Assembly: GCA_963700495.1 (NCBI GenBank)
Contig: CAVOXT010000001.1
Span: 372,001 to 436,000, forward strand
Source of the DNA: JACCTU01 sp963700495
Lineage (GTDB): Bacteria > Actinomycetota > Thermoleophilia > Gaiellales > Gaiellaceae
DNA: 64,000 bases
Direction: 5' to 3'
Shown: positions 42,126-51,088 of the stretch, one piece after another
How the letters are laid out: each line of letters starts with the position of its first letter
How positions within the stretch are numbered: the stretch's first letter is position 1
Program-made: the position numbers and the translations under genes
The notes under the pieces: model-generated
What the model was told of the DNA's origin: nothing
The model's input: the letters and a program-made list of their open reading frames with translations, nothing else
Database searches by the model: none

Positions 42126-42875
42126 CTACGCACTGCGCAGCAGGAGCCGCCGCTCGAGCACGAGCGCCGCGACGAGCGCGACGAGGAGGCCGGCCGCGAT
42201 GTCGAGCCAGAAGTGGTTGCCGGTCGCCATGACCGAGAACCAGACCCACGGCGCCCAGGCGAGCCAGAGCGCCTTCGCCCACCAGCGGCGGACGAGCAGC
42301 GCCATCGTAATCCCGACGATCAGCGCGTCCGCCGAGTGGAGGCTCGGCATCGCCGCGTACGGGTTCGACGCCAGCTGGATCAGCCCGCTGCCGTGGTTCA
42401 GGCTCGCGAACCGCGAGAGCGTGTCGACGAAACCGAAGTCCGGAAACATTCGCGGCGGGGCCGTGGGCAGGAGCACGTAGCCGGCGAGCCCGATCACGTT
42501 TGCGAGCATGATCAGGTTCCGGAAGCGCGGAAACACGTCGTTCCGCCGCAGGTAGACCCAGAGCAGCGAGCACCCGAGCACGGTGAACTGCGAGAGCCAG
42601 TACGTCCACGAGGTCGCCACGGCGAGGACGCGTGAGGAGTCGACGACCCCCTGGAGGCTGAGCTCGAAGAGCGCGTTCGCGCGGCTTTCGATGTCGATCA
42701 CCTTGAGGCCGTTCTCGAACGCCGCCGCCGTGTTGCGGTCTGCGACGCCGCGCGCCACCTGATAGGCCGCGAGGAATCCGAACCAGATTGCGATCTGGAG
42801 CAGGAAATCGCCCCAGCCGCGCGGCAGGACTCGGCGCGGAGCAGGGGCGTGCGTGGTGGCGGCGTTCACGCTCAC
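42126..42875 (-). CDS. PAP2-family membrane phosphatase/transferase
   Basis: The 249-residue protein has six helices and the PAP2 motifs 'VLLPTAPPRMFPD' (site before motif 1), 'AMPSLHSADALIVG' (catalytic His) and 'SVMATGNHFWLDIAAG' (second His and Asp). This resembles the inositol-phosphotransferase-like branch (AUR1/IPC-synthase type), consistent with the inositol-lipid genes next to it. GTG 42875 follows TAGAAT by 6 bases. Confidence 0.85.
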   Translation of the reverse strand: MSVNAATTHAPAPRRVLPRGWGDFLLQIAIWFGFLAAYQVARGVADRNTAAAFENGLKVIDIESRANALFELSLQGVVDSSRVLAVATSWTYWLSQFTVLGCSLLWVYLRRNDVFPRFRNLIMLANVIGLAGYVLLPTAPPRMFPDFGFVDTLSRFASLNHGSGLIQLASNPYAAMPSLHSADALIVGITMALLVRRWWAKALWLAWAPWVWFSVMATGNHFWLDIAAGLLVALVAALVLERRLLLRSA

Positions 42876-42881
42876 GATCCA

Positions 42882-42887
42882 ATTCTA
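42882..42887 (-). promoter_or_regulatory. -10 box of the PAP2 gene
   Basis: TAGAAT on the minus strand, 6 bases before GTG 42875. Confidence 0.5.
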
Positions 42888-42943
42888 GTCGCCGTCGACG
42901 GCGGGATCGCCGCGCCGTCTGGTCGAAGACGCACGATTCCTCC

Positions 42944-43291
42944 ATGGAAGACCCCTCCGGTGCGGAACGGCGGACCCGGCTCGCAAACGAGCGCACCTAC
43001 CTCGCGTGGTGGCGAAGCGGCCTGACGGCGCTGGCCGTCAGCGTCGCGGCGGGCCGGCTCGTGCCGGAGCTGACCGGCGGCGAGGAGTGGCCATACGTCC
43101 TGCTCGGCGTCGGCTACGCGCTGCTCGGGTTGGCGTTCGTCGTCTACGCGCTCGTTCGACTGCGGACGGTCGAGCGGGAGCTCGCCCACGGCGGCTTCGC
43201 GGCGGTCGACGACCGCGTCGCCTTCGCGCTCACCGGCGTCGGGGTCGTGCTCGCGGTCGCCACGCTGCTCGTGGTCTTGTTCGTGCGCTAG
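42944..43291 (+). CDS. YidH/DUF202 family membrane protein
   Basis: The 115-residue protein has the family motif 'RTRLANERTYLAWWRSGLTALAVSVAAGRLVP' (LA-x-ER-T-x-LAW-x-R) and three transmembrane helices. Function of DUF202 proteins is unknown. ATG 42944 is chosen because the motif follows directly. It overlaps the convergent pepT gene by 4 bases. Confidence 0.88.
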   Translation: MEDPSGAERRTRLANERTYLAWWRSGLTALAVSVAAGRLVPELTGGEEWPYVLLGVGYALLGLAFVVYALVRLRTVERELAHGGFAAVDDRVAFALTGVGVVLAVATLLVVLFVR

Positions 43292-44532
43292 CCGGGCGGC
43301 TCGGCCCAGAGCTGTACGAGGTGGACGATCGTCTCGGCGGCGGCCCCCATGTCGGCGACGCACACCCACTCTCGCTGGGAGTGGTACTGCTGTCCGCCCG
43401 TGAAGATGTTCGGCGTCGGAAGGCCGAACTCGGAGAGGCGTGAGCCGTCGGTACCGCCGCGGACCCGTGAGCGCGTGGGTTCGAGCCCGGAGCGCCGAAC
43501 CGCCTCGTCGGCGAGCTCGACCGCGCGGGGGACCGCGTCGACGTACTGCTTCATGTTTCGGTACTGGCGGCGGATCTCGACCTCGGCCCCGCCGACCTGC
43601 TCGGCGGTCCGGCGCACGAGCTCGGCGTAGCTCTCGAGCTTCTCCTCGTCGAAGTCGCGCAGGATCATGCGGACCTCGACGTTTTCCGCGTCGCCGCTGA
43701 TCCGGGTCGGATGGACGAAGCCCTCACGCTCCTCGGTCCGCTCGGGCGAGAGCTCGCGCGGAAGCGCAGCGACGAAGTCCGCCGCGAGCCGGATCGCGTT
43801 GACGAGGATGTCCTTCGCGTACCCGGGATGCACGGCGCGGCCGCGAAAGCGCACCCGGGCCTCGAGCGCCGCAAAGGTCTCGTCCTGGATCTGGCCGGCG
43901 GTGCTGCCGTCGAGTGTGTAGGCGACCTCCGCCCCGAACCCCTCGACGTCGAAGTGATCGACCCCTCGTCCGATCTCCTCGTCGGGGGTGAACGCGATCC
44001 GCACGGTGCCGCGCGGAACGTCGGGATTTCGTACGAGGTATGCGACCGCGGCCATGATCTCGGCCACGCCGGCCTTGTCGTCAGCGCCGAGCAGCGTCGT
44101 GCCGTCGCTCGAGACGAGTTCATGCCCGACGTGGTTCGCGAGCTCCGGCCACTCGTCCGGGTCGAGGACCTGCGTCGGATCGCCGGGCAGCGCCCTCGGG
44201 CCGCCTTCGTAGCGGAACACCTGAGGCCGGACGTTCTCGCCGCTGACGTCCGGCGACGTGTCCACGTGCGCGACGAGGCCGATCGTCGGGGCGTCGGCGT
44301 TCCCGGGGAGCGTGCCGTAGACGATCCCGTGCTTCGACAGCTCGGACTCGAGCCCGAGCTCCCGGAGCTCGTCCGCGAGCAGGCGGGAGAGGTCGAGCTG
44401 GCGCTCGGTGCTCGGCGCCGCGTCCGAGTCCGGGTCCGACGTCGTGTGGATCTGGGCGTAGCGGACGAGCCGGTCACGTGCGTCCGGCCCGAGCGCCCGG
44501 GCGAGATCGGAGCGAAAACCGTCGCCGTTCAC
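43288..44532 (-). CDS. pepT: Peptidase T (tripeptidase)
   Basis: The 414-residue M20 metallopeptidase has 'RLVRYAQIHTTSDPDS', zinc ligands in 'GLVAHVDTSPDVSGENV' and 'TTLLGADDKAGVAEIMAAV', 'IAFTPDEEIGRGVDHFD' (catalytic Glu and ligand), the dimerisation insert 'VHPGYAKDILVNAIRLAADF' and the C-terminal 'VRGGTDGSRLSEFGLPTPNIFTGG'. It releases N-terminal residues from tripeptides. GTG 44532. It ends 5 bases after moaA and may be transcribed with it. Confidence 0.93.
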   Translation of the reverse strand: MNGDGFRSDLARALGPDARDRLVRYAQIHTTSDPDSDAAPSTERQLDLSRLLADELRELGLESELSKHGIVYGTLPGNADAPTIGLVAHVDTSPDVSGENVRPQVFRYEGGPRALPGDPTQVLDPDEWPELANHVGHELVSSDGTTLLGADDKAGVAEIMAAVAYLVRNPDVPRGTVRIAFTPDEEIGRGVDHFDVEGFGAEVAYTLDGSTAGQIQDETFAALEARVRFRGRAVHPGYAKDILVNAIRLAADFVAALPRELSPERTEEREGFVHPTRISGDAENVEVRMILRDFDEEKLESYAELVRRTAEQVGGAEVEIRRQYRNMKQYVDAVPRAVELADEAVRRSGLEPTRSRVRGGTDGSRLSEFGLPTPNIFTGGQQYHSQREWVCVADMGAAAETIVHLVQLWAEPPG

Positions 44533-44537
44533 GCTGT

Positions 44538-45539
44538 CTATCCGCCGATGTACGACATCTCGACCTTGGGCAGGTCGGGCGTCGACGCGGAGCGAAGCTC
44601 GGAGTAGCGGTCGGTCCTGCGGGCCCAGATCGCGCCGACGGCGTCGTAGAGGTCCTCGTCCGAGGCGCCGCCCCGCAGCAAGTCCCGTAGGTCGTGGCCG
44701 CGAACGGCGAACAGGCAGGTGTAGAGCTTTCCGTCCGCGGACAGCCGCGCGCGGGTGCAGTCGCCGCAGAACGGCTGCGTGACCGACGAGATCACGCCGA
44801 CCTCGCCGCCCCCGTCGCGATACGCGTAGCGCTGTGCGACCTCTCCGCGGTACCCCGGCTCGACGGGCTCGAGCGGAAGCTCGGCGTCGATCGCGGCCAC
44901 GATCTCGGCCGCCGGCACGACGTCGTCGAGGCGCCAGCCGTTCGTGTGCCCGACGTCCATGTACTCGATGAACCGGAGGATGTGCCCTCGCTCGCGGAAG
45001 TAGCGCGCCATCGGCAGCACGCTGTCCTCGTTCAACCCGCGGCGGACCACGACGTTGACCTTGATCGGGGAGAAGCCCGCCGCTTCTGCGGCGTCGATCC
45101 CTCCCAGCACGCGGTCGACGGGGAAGTCGACGTCGTTCATCGCCTGGAACACCTCGTCGTCGAGCGAGTCGAGGCTCACCGTGATGCGGCCAAGGCCGGC
45201 GTCGCGCAGCGCCTGCGCCTGCGCCGCGAGCAGCGAGCCGTTGGTCGTCAGTGTCAGGTCGAGGCCGGGGATCGCGGCGAGCATCGCGACCAGCCGGTCG
45301 AGATTCTTGCGGACGAGCGGCTCACCGCCGGTGATCCGGATCTTCTGCAGCCCGTGATCGACGAAGACGCGCGAGAGCCGCTCGATCTCCTCGTAGTCGA
45401 GCAGCTGGGTCCGCGGCAGAAAGCTGTAGTCGCGGCCGAAGACCTCCTTCGGCATGCAGTAGACGCAGCGGAAGTTGCAGCGGTCGGTGACCGAGATCCT
45501 GAGATCGCGCAGGGGCCGGCCGAAGCGGTCTTCCGTCAT
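44538..45539 (-). CDS. moaA: GTP 3',8-cyclase MoaA
   Basis: The 333-residue radical SAM enzyme starts molybdenum-cofactor synthesis. The SAM cluster cysteines are in 'TDRCNFRCVYC' (21, 25, 28), the glycine-rich 'RITGGEPLVR' follows, and the C-terminal GTP-binding cluster is in 'PFCGDCTRARLSADGKLYTCLF'. It ends 'YIGG', the conserved MoaA C-terminal GG-like end. ATG 45539 follows TAGGCT by 7 bases. MoaC and other partners are not in this window. Confidence 0.95.
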   Translation of the reverse strand: MTEDRFGRPLRDLRISVTDRCNFRCVYCMPKEVFGRDYSFLPRTQLLDYEEIERLSRVFVDHGLQKIRITGGEPLVRKNLDRLVAMLAAIPGLDLTLTTNGSLLAAQAQALRDAGLGRITVSLDSLDDEVFQAMNDVDFPVDRVLGGIDAAEAAGFSPIKVNVVVRRGLNEDSVLPMARYFRERGHILRFIEYMDVGHTNGWRLDDVVPAAEIVAAIDAELPLEPVEPGYRGEVAQRYAYRDGGGEVGVISSVTQPFCGDCTRARLSADGKLYTCLFAVRGHDLRDLLRGGASDEDLYDAVGAIWARRTDRYSELRSASTPDLPKVEMSYIGG

Positions 45540-45546
45540 GGCAGCG

Positions 45547-45552
45547 AGCCTA
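45547..45552 (-). promoter_or_regulatory. -10 box of moaA
   Basis: TAGGCT on the minus strand lies 7 bases before ATG 45539. It is divergent from the box at 45576-45581. Confidence 0.45.
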
Positions 45553-45575
45553 GCGCCACGGGAGACCCATCGGTA

Positions 45576-45581
45576 TAGCGT
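45576..45581 (+). promoter_or_regulatory. -10 box of the first EamA gene
   Basis: TAGCGT (within TATAGCGT) lies 6 bases before GTG 45588. Confidence 0.45.
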
Positions 45582-45587
45582 CCGCGC

Positions 45588-46442
45588 GTGCCCGCGCTCC
45601 TCGCCCTGGTGGTCGTCACCGCGGTCTGGGGCATCACGTTCGTCCAGGTCAAGGACGCGCTCGAGGTCTACCCGCTGTTCGCGTTCCTGGCGATCAGGTT
45701 CGCGATCGCCTCGCTCACCCTCGCGCCGGTCGCCGCCCGTCGGCTTCGCCGCGCCGGCTGGAAGCCGGGCACGCTCCTCGGCGCGCTGCTCGCGGTCGGC
45801 TACGCGCTCCAGACCGCCGGGCTCGAGCGGACGACGGTCTCGAGCGCGGGATTCATCACGGGCCTCTACGTCGTGTTCACGCCCGTCTTCGCTTACGTGC
45901 TCTTCCGGATCCGCGTCGGCCGGATCGTCGTCGTCGGCGTCGGGCTGGCCGTCGTCGGGCTCGCCCTGCTCTCCGGCGTCGGCGTCGGCGACCCCGTCGG
46001 CGACGCGCTCGTGCTCGCAGGGTCCGCCGCGTACTCGCTTCAGATCGCGCTGATGGAGCGCTACGCCCGCCTGTACGACGCCGTTGCCTTCACGTTCGTC
46101 GAGATGCTCGCGGCATTCGCCGGGTTCACTGCGATCGCGCTCGCACTCGGGCAGGTCGAGATGCCGCACGGCCGAGTCGTGTGGGGCGCGCTGCTCGTGA
46201 CCGGCATCTTCGCGAGCGCTCTCGGGTTTCTCGTGCAGACGTGGGCGCAGCGGCTGCTCTCCGCCTCGCGCACCGCGCTCGCCTTCGCGATGGAGCCGGT
46301 CTGGACCGCATTCTTCGGCTTCTGGCTCGCCGGCGACCGGCTCGGCGTCGTCGGCTGGACCGGCGCAGCGCTGATCATGGCGGGCATCGTCGTCGCGGAG
46401 CCCGCAGCCGGGGATGCGCTGCGGCGGCTGCTGCGCCGGTGA
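45588..46442 (+). CDS. EamA/DMT-family transporter
   Basis: The 284-residue membrane protein has ten helices in two EamA repeats: 'VVTAVWGITFVQVKDALEVYPLFAFLAIRFAIASL' in the first and 'ASALGFLVQTWAQRLLSASRTALAFAMEPVWTAFFGFWLAGDRL' in the second. Such proteins export or exchange metabolites; the substrate is unknown. The stop overlaps the next transporter gene (GTGA). Confidence 0.88.
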   Translation: MPALLALVVVTAVWGITFVQVKDALEVYPLFAFLAIRFAIASLTLAPVAARRLRRAGWKPGTLLGALLAVGYALQTAGLERTTVSSAGFITGLYVVFTPVFAYVLFRIRVGRIVVVGVGLAVVGLALLSGVGVGDPVGDALVLAGSAAYSLQIALMERYARLYDAVAFTFVEMLAAFAGFTAIALALGQVEMPHGRVVWGALLVTGIFASALGFLVQTWAQRLLSASRTALAFAMEPVWTAFFGFWLAGDRLGVVGWTGAALIMAGIVVAEPAAGDALRRLLRR

Positions 46443-47278
46443 TCGTTGTCCTGCTCGCCCTCGCCTCCGCGGCGCTCTTCGGCGCGATGACGGTCGCGGT
46501 CCGCCTCGGCGTGCTCCGGGCGAACGACGCGCGGCTCGGCGCGGCGGTCACCGTGCTCGTCGCGTTCGCCGTCGCGCTTGCGGCCACGCCGTTCGGCTCG
46601 GGCGAGTCGGAACCGCGCGACCTCGCGCTCTTCGCGCTCGCCGGTCTGCTCGCGCCCGGCGTGTCGCAGTTGCTCTTCACGCTCGCGGTCCGCGACGCGG
46701 GTGCCGCCCGCGCATCCGTCGTCGTCGGTGCCGCGCCGCTCGTGACCGTGTTCCTCGGGCTGTTCGTGCTCGACGAGCCGTTCGAGCTCGCACTGCTCGC
46801 GGGCGCCGCGCTGATCGTCGCCGGCGGCACCGCGCTCGCGTGGGAGCGGGTGCGCCCCGAGACCTTTCGGGCGATCGGGATGGTCTGGGCGATCGCCTGC
46901 ACGTTCCTGTTCGCGAGCCGCGACACGTTCGTGCGCTGGTTCTCCGGCGAGACGCCGGTGGCCTCGACGGCCGGCGCGGCGGCGACGCTCGCCGGCGGTG
47001 CGCTCGTGCTCACGCTGGTGGCGCGTCGGGCGCCCTGGCGCCGAGCGCTGCCGTTCGTTCCGGCAGGGCTCTGCTTCGGCCTCTCGTACGTCTGCCTGTT
47101 CGAGGCGTACTACCGCGGACGCGTCACGGTCGTCTCGCCGCTCGTCGCGACGGAGTCGCTCTGGGGAGTCGGCCTGTCAGCGCTTCTGATCGGCCGCAGC
47201 GAGCTCGTCGGCCGGCGTCTCGTCGTGGCGGCGCTCTTGATCGTCGCCGGCGGAGTCCTGATCGCGGCGGCGCGCTAG
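46439..47278 (+). CDS. EamA/DMT-family transporter
   Basis: The 279-residue protein again shows two five-helix EamA repeats ('FGAMTVAVRLGVLRAN', 'AGAARASVVVGAAPLVTVFLGLFVLDEP', 'YRGRVTVVSPLVATESLWGVGLSALLIG'). GTG 46439 overlaps the preceding stop. The pair could form a hetero-oligomer or be diverged duplicates. It overlaps the convergent small gene by 4 bases. Confidence 0.85.
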   Translation: MIVVLLALASAALFGAMTVAVRLGVLRANDARLGAAVTVLVAFAVALAATPFGSGESEPRDLALFALAGLLAPGVSQLLFTLAVRDAGAARASVVVGAAPLVTVFLGLFVLDEPFELALLAGAALIVAGGTALAWERVRPETFRAIGMVWAIACTFLFASRDTFVRWFSGETPVASTAGAAATLAGGALVLTLVARRAPWRRALPFVPAGLCFGLSYVCLFEAYYRGRVTVVSPLVATESLWGVGLSALLIGRSELVGRRLVVAALLIVAGGVLIAAAR

Positions 47279-47569
47279 CCTCGCAACGCGAAGAAGTTCA
47301 CGAGCACGAGCGCGAGGCAGACGAGCGCGACGCCCCCGAGCCCGGCGGTGCCGCCGGCGATCGCGATCAGCGGGATCGACACGAGCAGCGAGACGATCAC
47401 GATCCCGGTGTTCTGGTCGGCGGCGCCGCGCGGGTGTTCGTTCCTGGAGCCGGGCCTCGATCCGCGCGGCGAATCGCTCCACGAGCTCGTCCTCGTACTC
47501 GGGGCCGAGCTCCCGGCGCGCCTCCAGAGCCGCTCGGGCCTCCTCCCTGGGGACAAGCGGCTCGGTCAC
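47275..47569 (-). pseudogene. Small membrane protein, frameshifted
   Basis: GTG 47569 starts 'MTEPLVPREEARAALEARRELGPEYEDELVERFAARIEARL'. A shift near 47435 leads to 'DQNTGIVIVSLLVSIPLIAIAGG' and 'LGGVALVCLALVLVNFFALRG'. Joined, the protein has an acidic helical N-terminus and two transmembrane helices, like the small membrane proteins common in actinobacteria. No family named. Confidence 0.6.
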
Positions 47570-47595
47570 GGCCCAATCCTACGCCATCCCAGATC

Positions 47596-47604
47596 TGCTA
47601 TAAA
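47596..47604 (+). promoter_or_regulatory. Extended -10 promoter of the dnaK operon
   Basis: TGC followed by TATAAA (TGN-TATAAA) is an extended -10 element. Transcription would begin near 47611, about 30 bases before ATG 47641, leaving AGGAG in the leader. No good -35. Confidence 0.55.
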
Positions 47605-47608
47605 ACGA

Positions 47609-47624
47609 CTTAGATTTTCTCAAG
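47609..47624 (+). promoter_or_regulatory. Candidate HspR operator
   Basis: CTTAGA-TTTT-CTCAAG overlaps the expected transcription start. The right half CTCAAG equals the HAIR half-site of actinobacterial HspR. The left half and spacing do not fit the CTTGAGT-N7-ACTCAAG consensus, so this is a weak candidate supported mainly by the hspR gene in the operon. Confidence 0.3.
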
Positions 47625-47640
47625 GGAGGAACAGGAGCAC

Positions 47641-49560
47641 ATGGCAAAGACAATCGGAATCGACCTCGGCACCACCAACTCTGCGATGGCGGTGCTCGAG
47701 GGCGGCGAGCCGACCGTGATCCCGAACGCCGAAGGCGGCCGCACCACGCCGTCCGTCGTCGCGTTCACGAACGACGGTCACAGGCTCGTCGGAGCACCCG
47801 CGAAGCGGCAGCAGGTCACGAACTCGCAGAACACGATCTTCTCGATCAAGCGCTTCATGGGCCGCAAGCACGACGAGGTCTCGGAGGAGATGAAGATCGT
47901 CCCCTACGAGGTCATCCAGGGCCCGAACGGCGACGTTCGCGTGAAGGCCGGCGGCAAGGACTACGCGCCGCCGGAGATCAGCGCGATGATCCTGCAGAAG
48001 CTGAAGGCCGACGCCGAGGCGTACCTCGGTGAGCCGGTCACCGACGCGGTGATCACCGTTCCGGCCTACTTCAACAACGCGCAGCGCGAGGCAACGAAGG
48101 ACGCAGGGAAGATCGCCGGGCTGAACGTGCTGCGGATCATCAACGAGCCGACCGCGGCGGCGCTCGCGTACGGGCTCGACAAGGAAGGCGCCGACCAGAC
48201 GATCCTCGTCTTCGACCTCGGCGGCGGCACGTTCGACGTGTCGGTGCTCGAGCTCGGCGAGGGCGTCTTCGAGGTGAAGGCGACGAACGGCGACAACCAC
48301 CTCGGCGGCGACAACTTCGACAAGACGGTCGTCGACTGGATGGTTGCCGAGTTCAAGAAGGACCAGGGCATCGACCTGTCGCAGGACCGGATGGCGTTGC
48401 AGCGCCTCTACGAGGCGGCGGAGAAGGCGAAGATCGAGCTGTCGTCCACGATGACGACGCAGATCAACCTGCCGTTCATCACCGCGACGCAGGAGGGGCC
48501 GAAGCACCTCGACCTGCAGCTGACGCGGGCCAAGCTCGAGGAGCTCGTTGCCGACCTGCTCGAGCGGACCGTCGGCCCGACGAAGCAGGCGATGGCGGAT
48601 GCTGGCCTCAGCGCGAACGACATCGACCACATCGTCCTCGTCGGCGGCATGACACGAATGCCTGCGGTGCAGGCCAAGGTCAAGCAGCTGACGGGCAAGG
48701 ACCCCCACAAGGGCGTCAACCCGGACGAGGTCGTCGCAGTCGGTGCGGCGATTCAGGCAGGCGTCCTGAAGGGCGAGGTCAAGGACATCCTGCTCCTCGA
48801 CGTCACCCCGCTCAGCCTCGGCATCGAGACCAAGGGCGGCGTGTTCACGCGCTTGATCGAGCGCAACACGACGATCCCGTCGAAGAAGTCCGAGACGTTC
48901 ACGACCGCTGAGGACAACCAGCCGTCGGTCGAGGTGCACGTGCTCCAGGGCGAGTCAGAGATGGCCGCGTTCAACAAGACGCTCGGCAAGTTCCAGCTCG
49001 TCGGGATCCCGCCCGCACCGCGCGGGATGCCGCAGGTCGAGGTCACGTTCGACATCGACGCGAACGGGATCATCAACGTGAGTGCGAAGGACCTGGGCAC
49101 CGGCAACGAGCAGCAGATCCGCATCGAGGGCGGCTCGGGCCTCAAGGAGGACGAGGTGCAGCGGATGATCAAGGACGCCGAGGCACACGCCGACGAGGCG
49201 CACCGGCTACGCGAGCTCGCCGACACGCGGAACGCTGCGGAGCAGCTCGCCTATCAGACCGAGCGCACGCTCAAGGAGCACCGCGACAAGATCGACGAGT
49301 CGCTTGCCGCGACGATCGAGGGTCGGATCATGGAGCTGAAGGGTGTCCTCGAGTCGAACGACGTGAACGAGATCCGGCAGAAGACGACCGCACTGGAGGA
49401 GGAGTCGCGCAAGCTCGCCGAGGCGATGTACGCGCAGGCGACTGCCCAGGCGCAGTCGTCGGACACCTCCGGGAACGGCGCACCCACCTCCGACGACGAG
49501 GTCGTCGAGGAGGGTGAGTACGAGGTCATCGACGAGGAGGAGGAGGCGAAGACCTCCTAG
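47641..49560 (+). CDS. dnaK: Molecular chaperone DnaK (Hsp70)
   Basis: The 639-residue chaperone begins 'KTIGIDLGTTNSAMAVLEGGEP'. It has the ATPase signatures 'VFDLGGGTFDVSVLE' and 'VLVGGMTRMPAVQ', the linker 'DILLLDVTPLSLGIETKGG', a substrate-binding beta domain ('VEVTFDIDANGIINVSAKD') and a helical lid, ending acidic. It folds proteins with DnaJ and GrpE and in actinobacteria acts as co-repressor of HspR. It heads the operon dnaK-grpE-dnaJ-hspR-clpB; its stop overlaps the grpE start by one base. Confidence 0.98.
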   Translation: MAKTIGIDLGTTNSAMAVLEGGEPTVIPNAEGGRTTPSVVAFTNDGHRLVGAPAKRQQVTNSQNTIFSIKRFMGRKHDEVSEEMKIVPYEVIQGPNGDVRVKAGGKDYAPPEISAMILQKLKADAEAYLGEPVTDAVITVPAYFNNAQREATKDAGKIAGLNVLRIINEPTAAALAYGLDKEGADQTILVFDLGGGTFDVSVLELGEGVFEVKATNGDNHLGGDNFDKTVVDWMVAEFKKDQGIDLSQDRMALQRLYEAAEKAKIELSSTMTTQINLPFITATQEGPKHLDLQLTRAKLEELVADLLERTVGPTKQAMADAGLSANDIDHIVLVGGMTRMPAVQAKVKQLTGKDPHKGVNPDEVVAVGAAIQAGVLKGEVKDILLLDVTPLSLGIETKGGVFTRLIERNTTIPSKKSETFTTAEDNQPSVEVHVLQGESEMAAFNKTLGKFQLVGIPPAPRGMPQVEVTFDIDANGIINVSAKDLGTGNEQQIRIEGGSGLKEDEVQRMIKDAEAHADEAHRLRELADTRNAAEQLAYQTERTLKEHRDKIDESLAATIEGRIMELKGVLESNDVNEIRQKTTALEEESRKLAEAMYAQATAQAQSSDTSGNGAPTSDDEVVEEGEYEVIDEEEEAKTS

Positions 49561-50045
49561 TGCCGGAAGAGGTCGACAACGCACAACAGGAGGAAGTCGT
49601 CGAGGTCGACGAGCTCGCTGAGGTCACGCGCGAGCGGGACGAGTACCTCGACAACCTGCAGCGCCTGAAGGCGGAGTTCGACAACTACCGCAAGCGGGCC
49701 GCGCGCGATCAGCAGTCGCTGGTCGCGCGCGCCCACGAGCGGCTGGTCAAGGAGCTCCTGCCCGTGGTCGACGACCTCGGCCGCGCGCTCGAGGCCGCCG
49801 AGGACCACGAGGAGGCGAAGCTCGAGGACGGCGTTCGCCTCGTCCACCGGCAGCTGACCGAGGTGCTCGCGAAGGAGGGGCTGGTCGAGATCGACACCGA
49901 GGGCCTCTTCGACCCGAACGTCCACGAGGCGCTGCTCGCGCAGCCCTCCGAGGCGGAGTCGGGCACGGTGATCGGGGTGCTGCAGAAGGGCTACAGGCTG
50001 GGTGACCACGTGCTGCGCCCGGCCCGGGTGATCGTGGCCGAATGA
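49560..50045 (+). CDS. grpE: Nucleotide exchange factor GrpE
   Basis: The 161-residue protein has a long N-terminal coiled coil ('LAEVTRERDEYLDNLQRLKAEFDNYRKRAARDQQ') and the beta domain ('FDPNVHEALLAQPSEAESGTVIGVLQKGYRLGDHVLRPARVIVA'). It swaps ADP for ATP on DnaK. GTG 49560 shares its first base with the dnaK stop; the stop overlaps dnaJ (ATGA). Confidence 0.97.
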   Translation: MPEEVDNAQQEEVVEVDELAEVTRERDEYLDNLQRLKAEFDNYRKRAARDQQSLVARAHERLVKELLPVVDDLGRALEAAEDHEEAKLEDGVRLVHRQLTEVLAKEGLVEIDTEGLFDPNVHEALLAQPSEAESGTVIGVLQKGYRLGDHVLRPARVIVAE

Positions 50046-51088
50046 CGACGCTGTACGAGACGCTCGGCGTTCGAAACGACGCCTCGCCGGAGGAGCTCAA
50101 GAAGGCGTACCGCAAGCTCGCCCGCGAGTACCACCCGGACAAGAACCCGGGCGACGCCGACGCCGAGGCGCGCTTCAAGGAGGTCCAGGGCGCGTACGAC
50201 ATCCTCAAGGACCCTGAGAAGCGCAAGCAGTACGACGCGTTCGGAGCGAACGGCGGGCGCGACGGCCAGGGCGGCGGCTTCAACTTCGACGTCGGAGACC
50301 TCGGAGACCTCGGCGATCTGTTCGGCGGGCTCTTCGGCCGCGGCGGCCGCCCGCGCACACAGCGCCAGCGCGGTCAGCGCGGAGCCGACGTCGAGGCCCA
50401 CGTGAATCTCTCGTTCGAGGACTCGCTCAAGGGCGTGCAGGTGCAGGTGCCGGTGGAGCTCGAGACCGCCTGCTCCGAGTGTCACGGCTCGGGCGCGAAG
50501 CCCGGGACGTCCCCGCGCATCTGCCCGGAGTGCAGCGGGCGCGGCGTGGTCTCCGAGTCGCAGGGGCTGTTCGCGCTGTCGCAGCCGTGCCCGCGCTGCC
50601 GCGGCAACGGCACCGTGATCGAGGACCCATGCCCGAAGTGCAAGGGCTCGGGCCGCGAACGCCGTACGAAGCGCTACACCGTCAAGATTCCGGCCGGCGC
50701 CAAGGACGGCACGCGCATCCGGCTGAAGGGCAAGGGCGAGGCCGGCTACGGCGGTGCACCAGCCGGCGACCTGTACGTCGTCACGCACGTCGAGCCGTCG
50801 CCGATCTACGAGCGGCGCGGCAACGACCTGCTCGTCACGGTCCCGGTCGCATTCGCCGACGCCGCTCTCGGCGCAACGGTCGAGGTACCGACCCCCGAAG
50901 GGCCGGTGTCGCTGAAGGTCCCCGCAGGCTCCGAAGACGGCAAGCTGCTCCGCATCCGGGGCCGCGGCGCGCCGAAGCTCTCCGGGGGCGGCAAGGGCGA
51001 CGTGCTCGCCCGGCTCAAGCTCGAGGTGCCCAAGCGCCTGAACAAGAAGCAGCGTCAGCTGCTCGAAGAGCTGCGGAAGGTGTCGTGA
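50042..51088 (+). CDS. dnaJ: Molecular chaperone DnaJ (type I Hsp40)
   Basis: The 348-residue co-chaperone has the J domain with HPD ('LAREYHPDKNPGDADAEARF'), a Gly/Phe region to about residue 105, and four zinc repeats CSECHGSG, CPECSGRG, CPRCRGNG and CPKCKGSG. The C-terminal substrate domains end 'LNKKQRQLLEELRKV'. It stimulates DnaK ATPase. Translation is coupled both to grpE and to hspR (TGATG). Confidence 0.97.
   Translation: MTTLYETLGVRNDASPEELKKAYRKLAREYHPDKNPGDADAEARFKEVQGAYDILKDPEKRKQYDAFGANGGRDGQGGGFNFDVGDLGDLGDLFGGLFGRGGRPRTQRQRGQRGADVEAHVNLSFEDSLKGVQVQVPVELETACSECHGSGAKPGTSPRICPECSGRGVVSESQGLFALSQPCPRCRGNGTVIEDPCPKCKGSGRERRTKRYTVKIPAGAKDGTRIRLKGKGEAGYGGAPAGDLYVVTHVEPSPIYERRGNDLLVTVPVAFADAALGATVEVPTPEGPVSLKVPAGSEDGKLLRIRGRGAPKLSGGGKGDVLARLKLEVPKRLNKKQRQLLEELRKVS

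Noticed and set aside
47604..47624. Canonical HAIR operator before dnaK
   Set aside because: The half-site 7+7 bases upstream does not match CTTGAGT; only one half (CTCAAG) is present.
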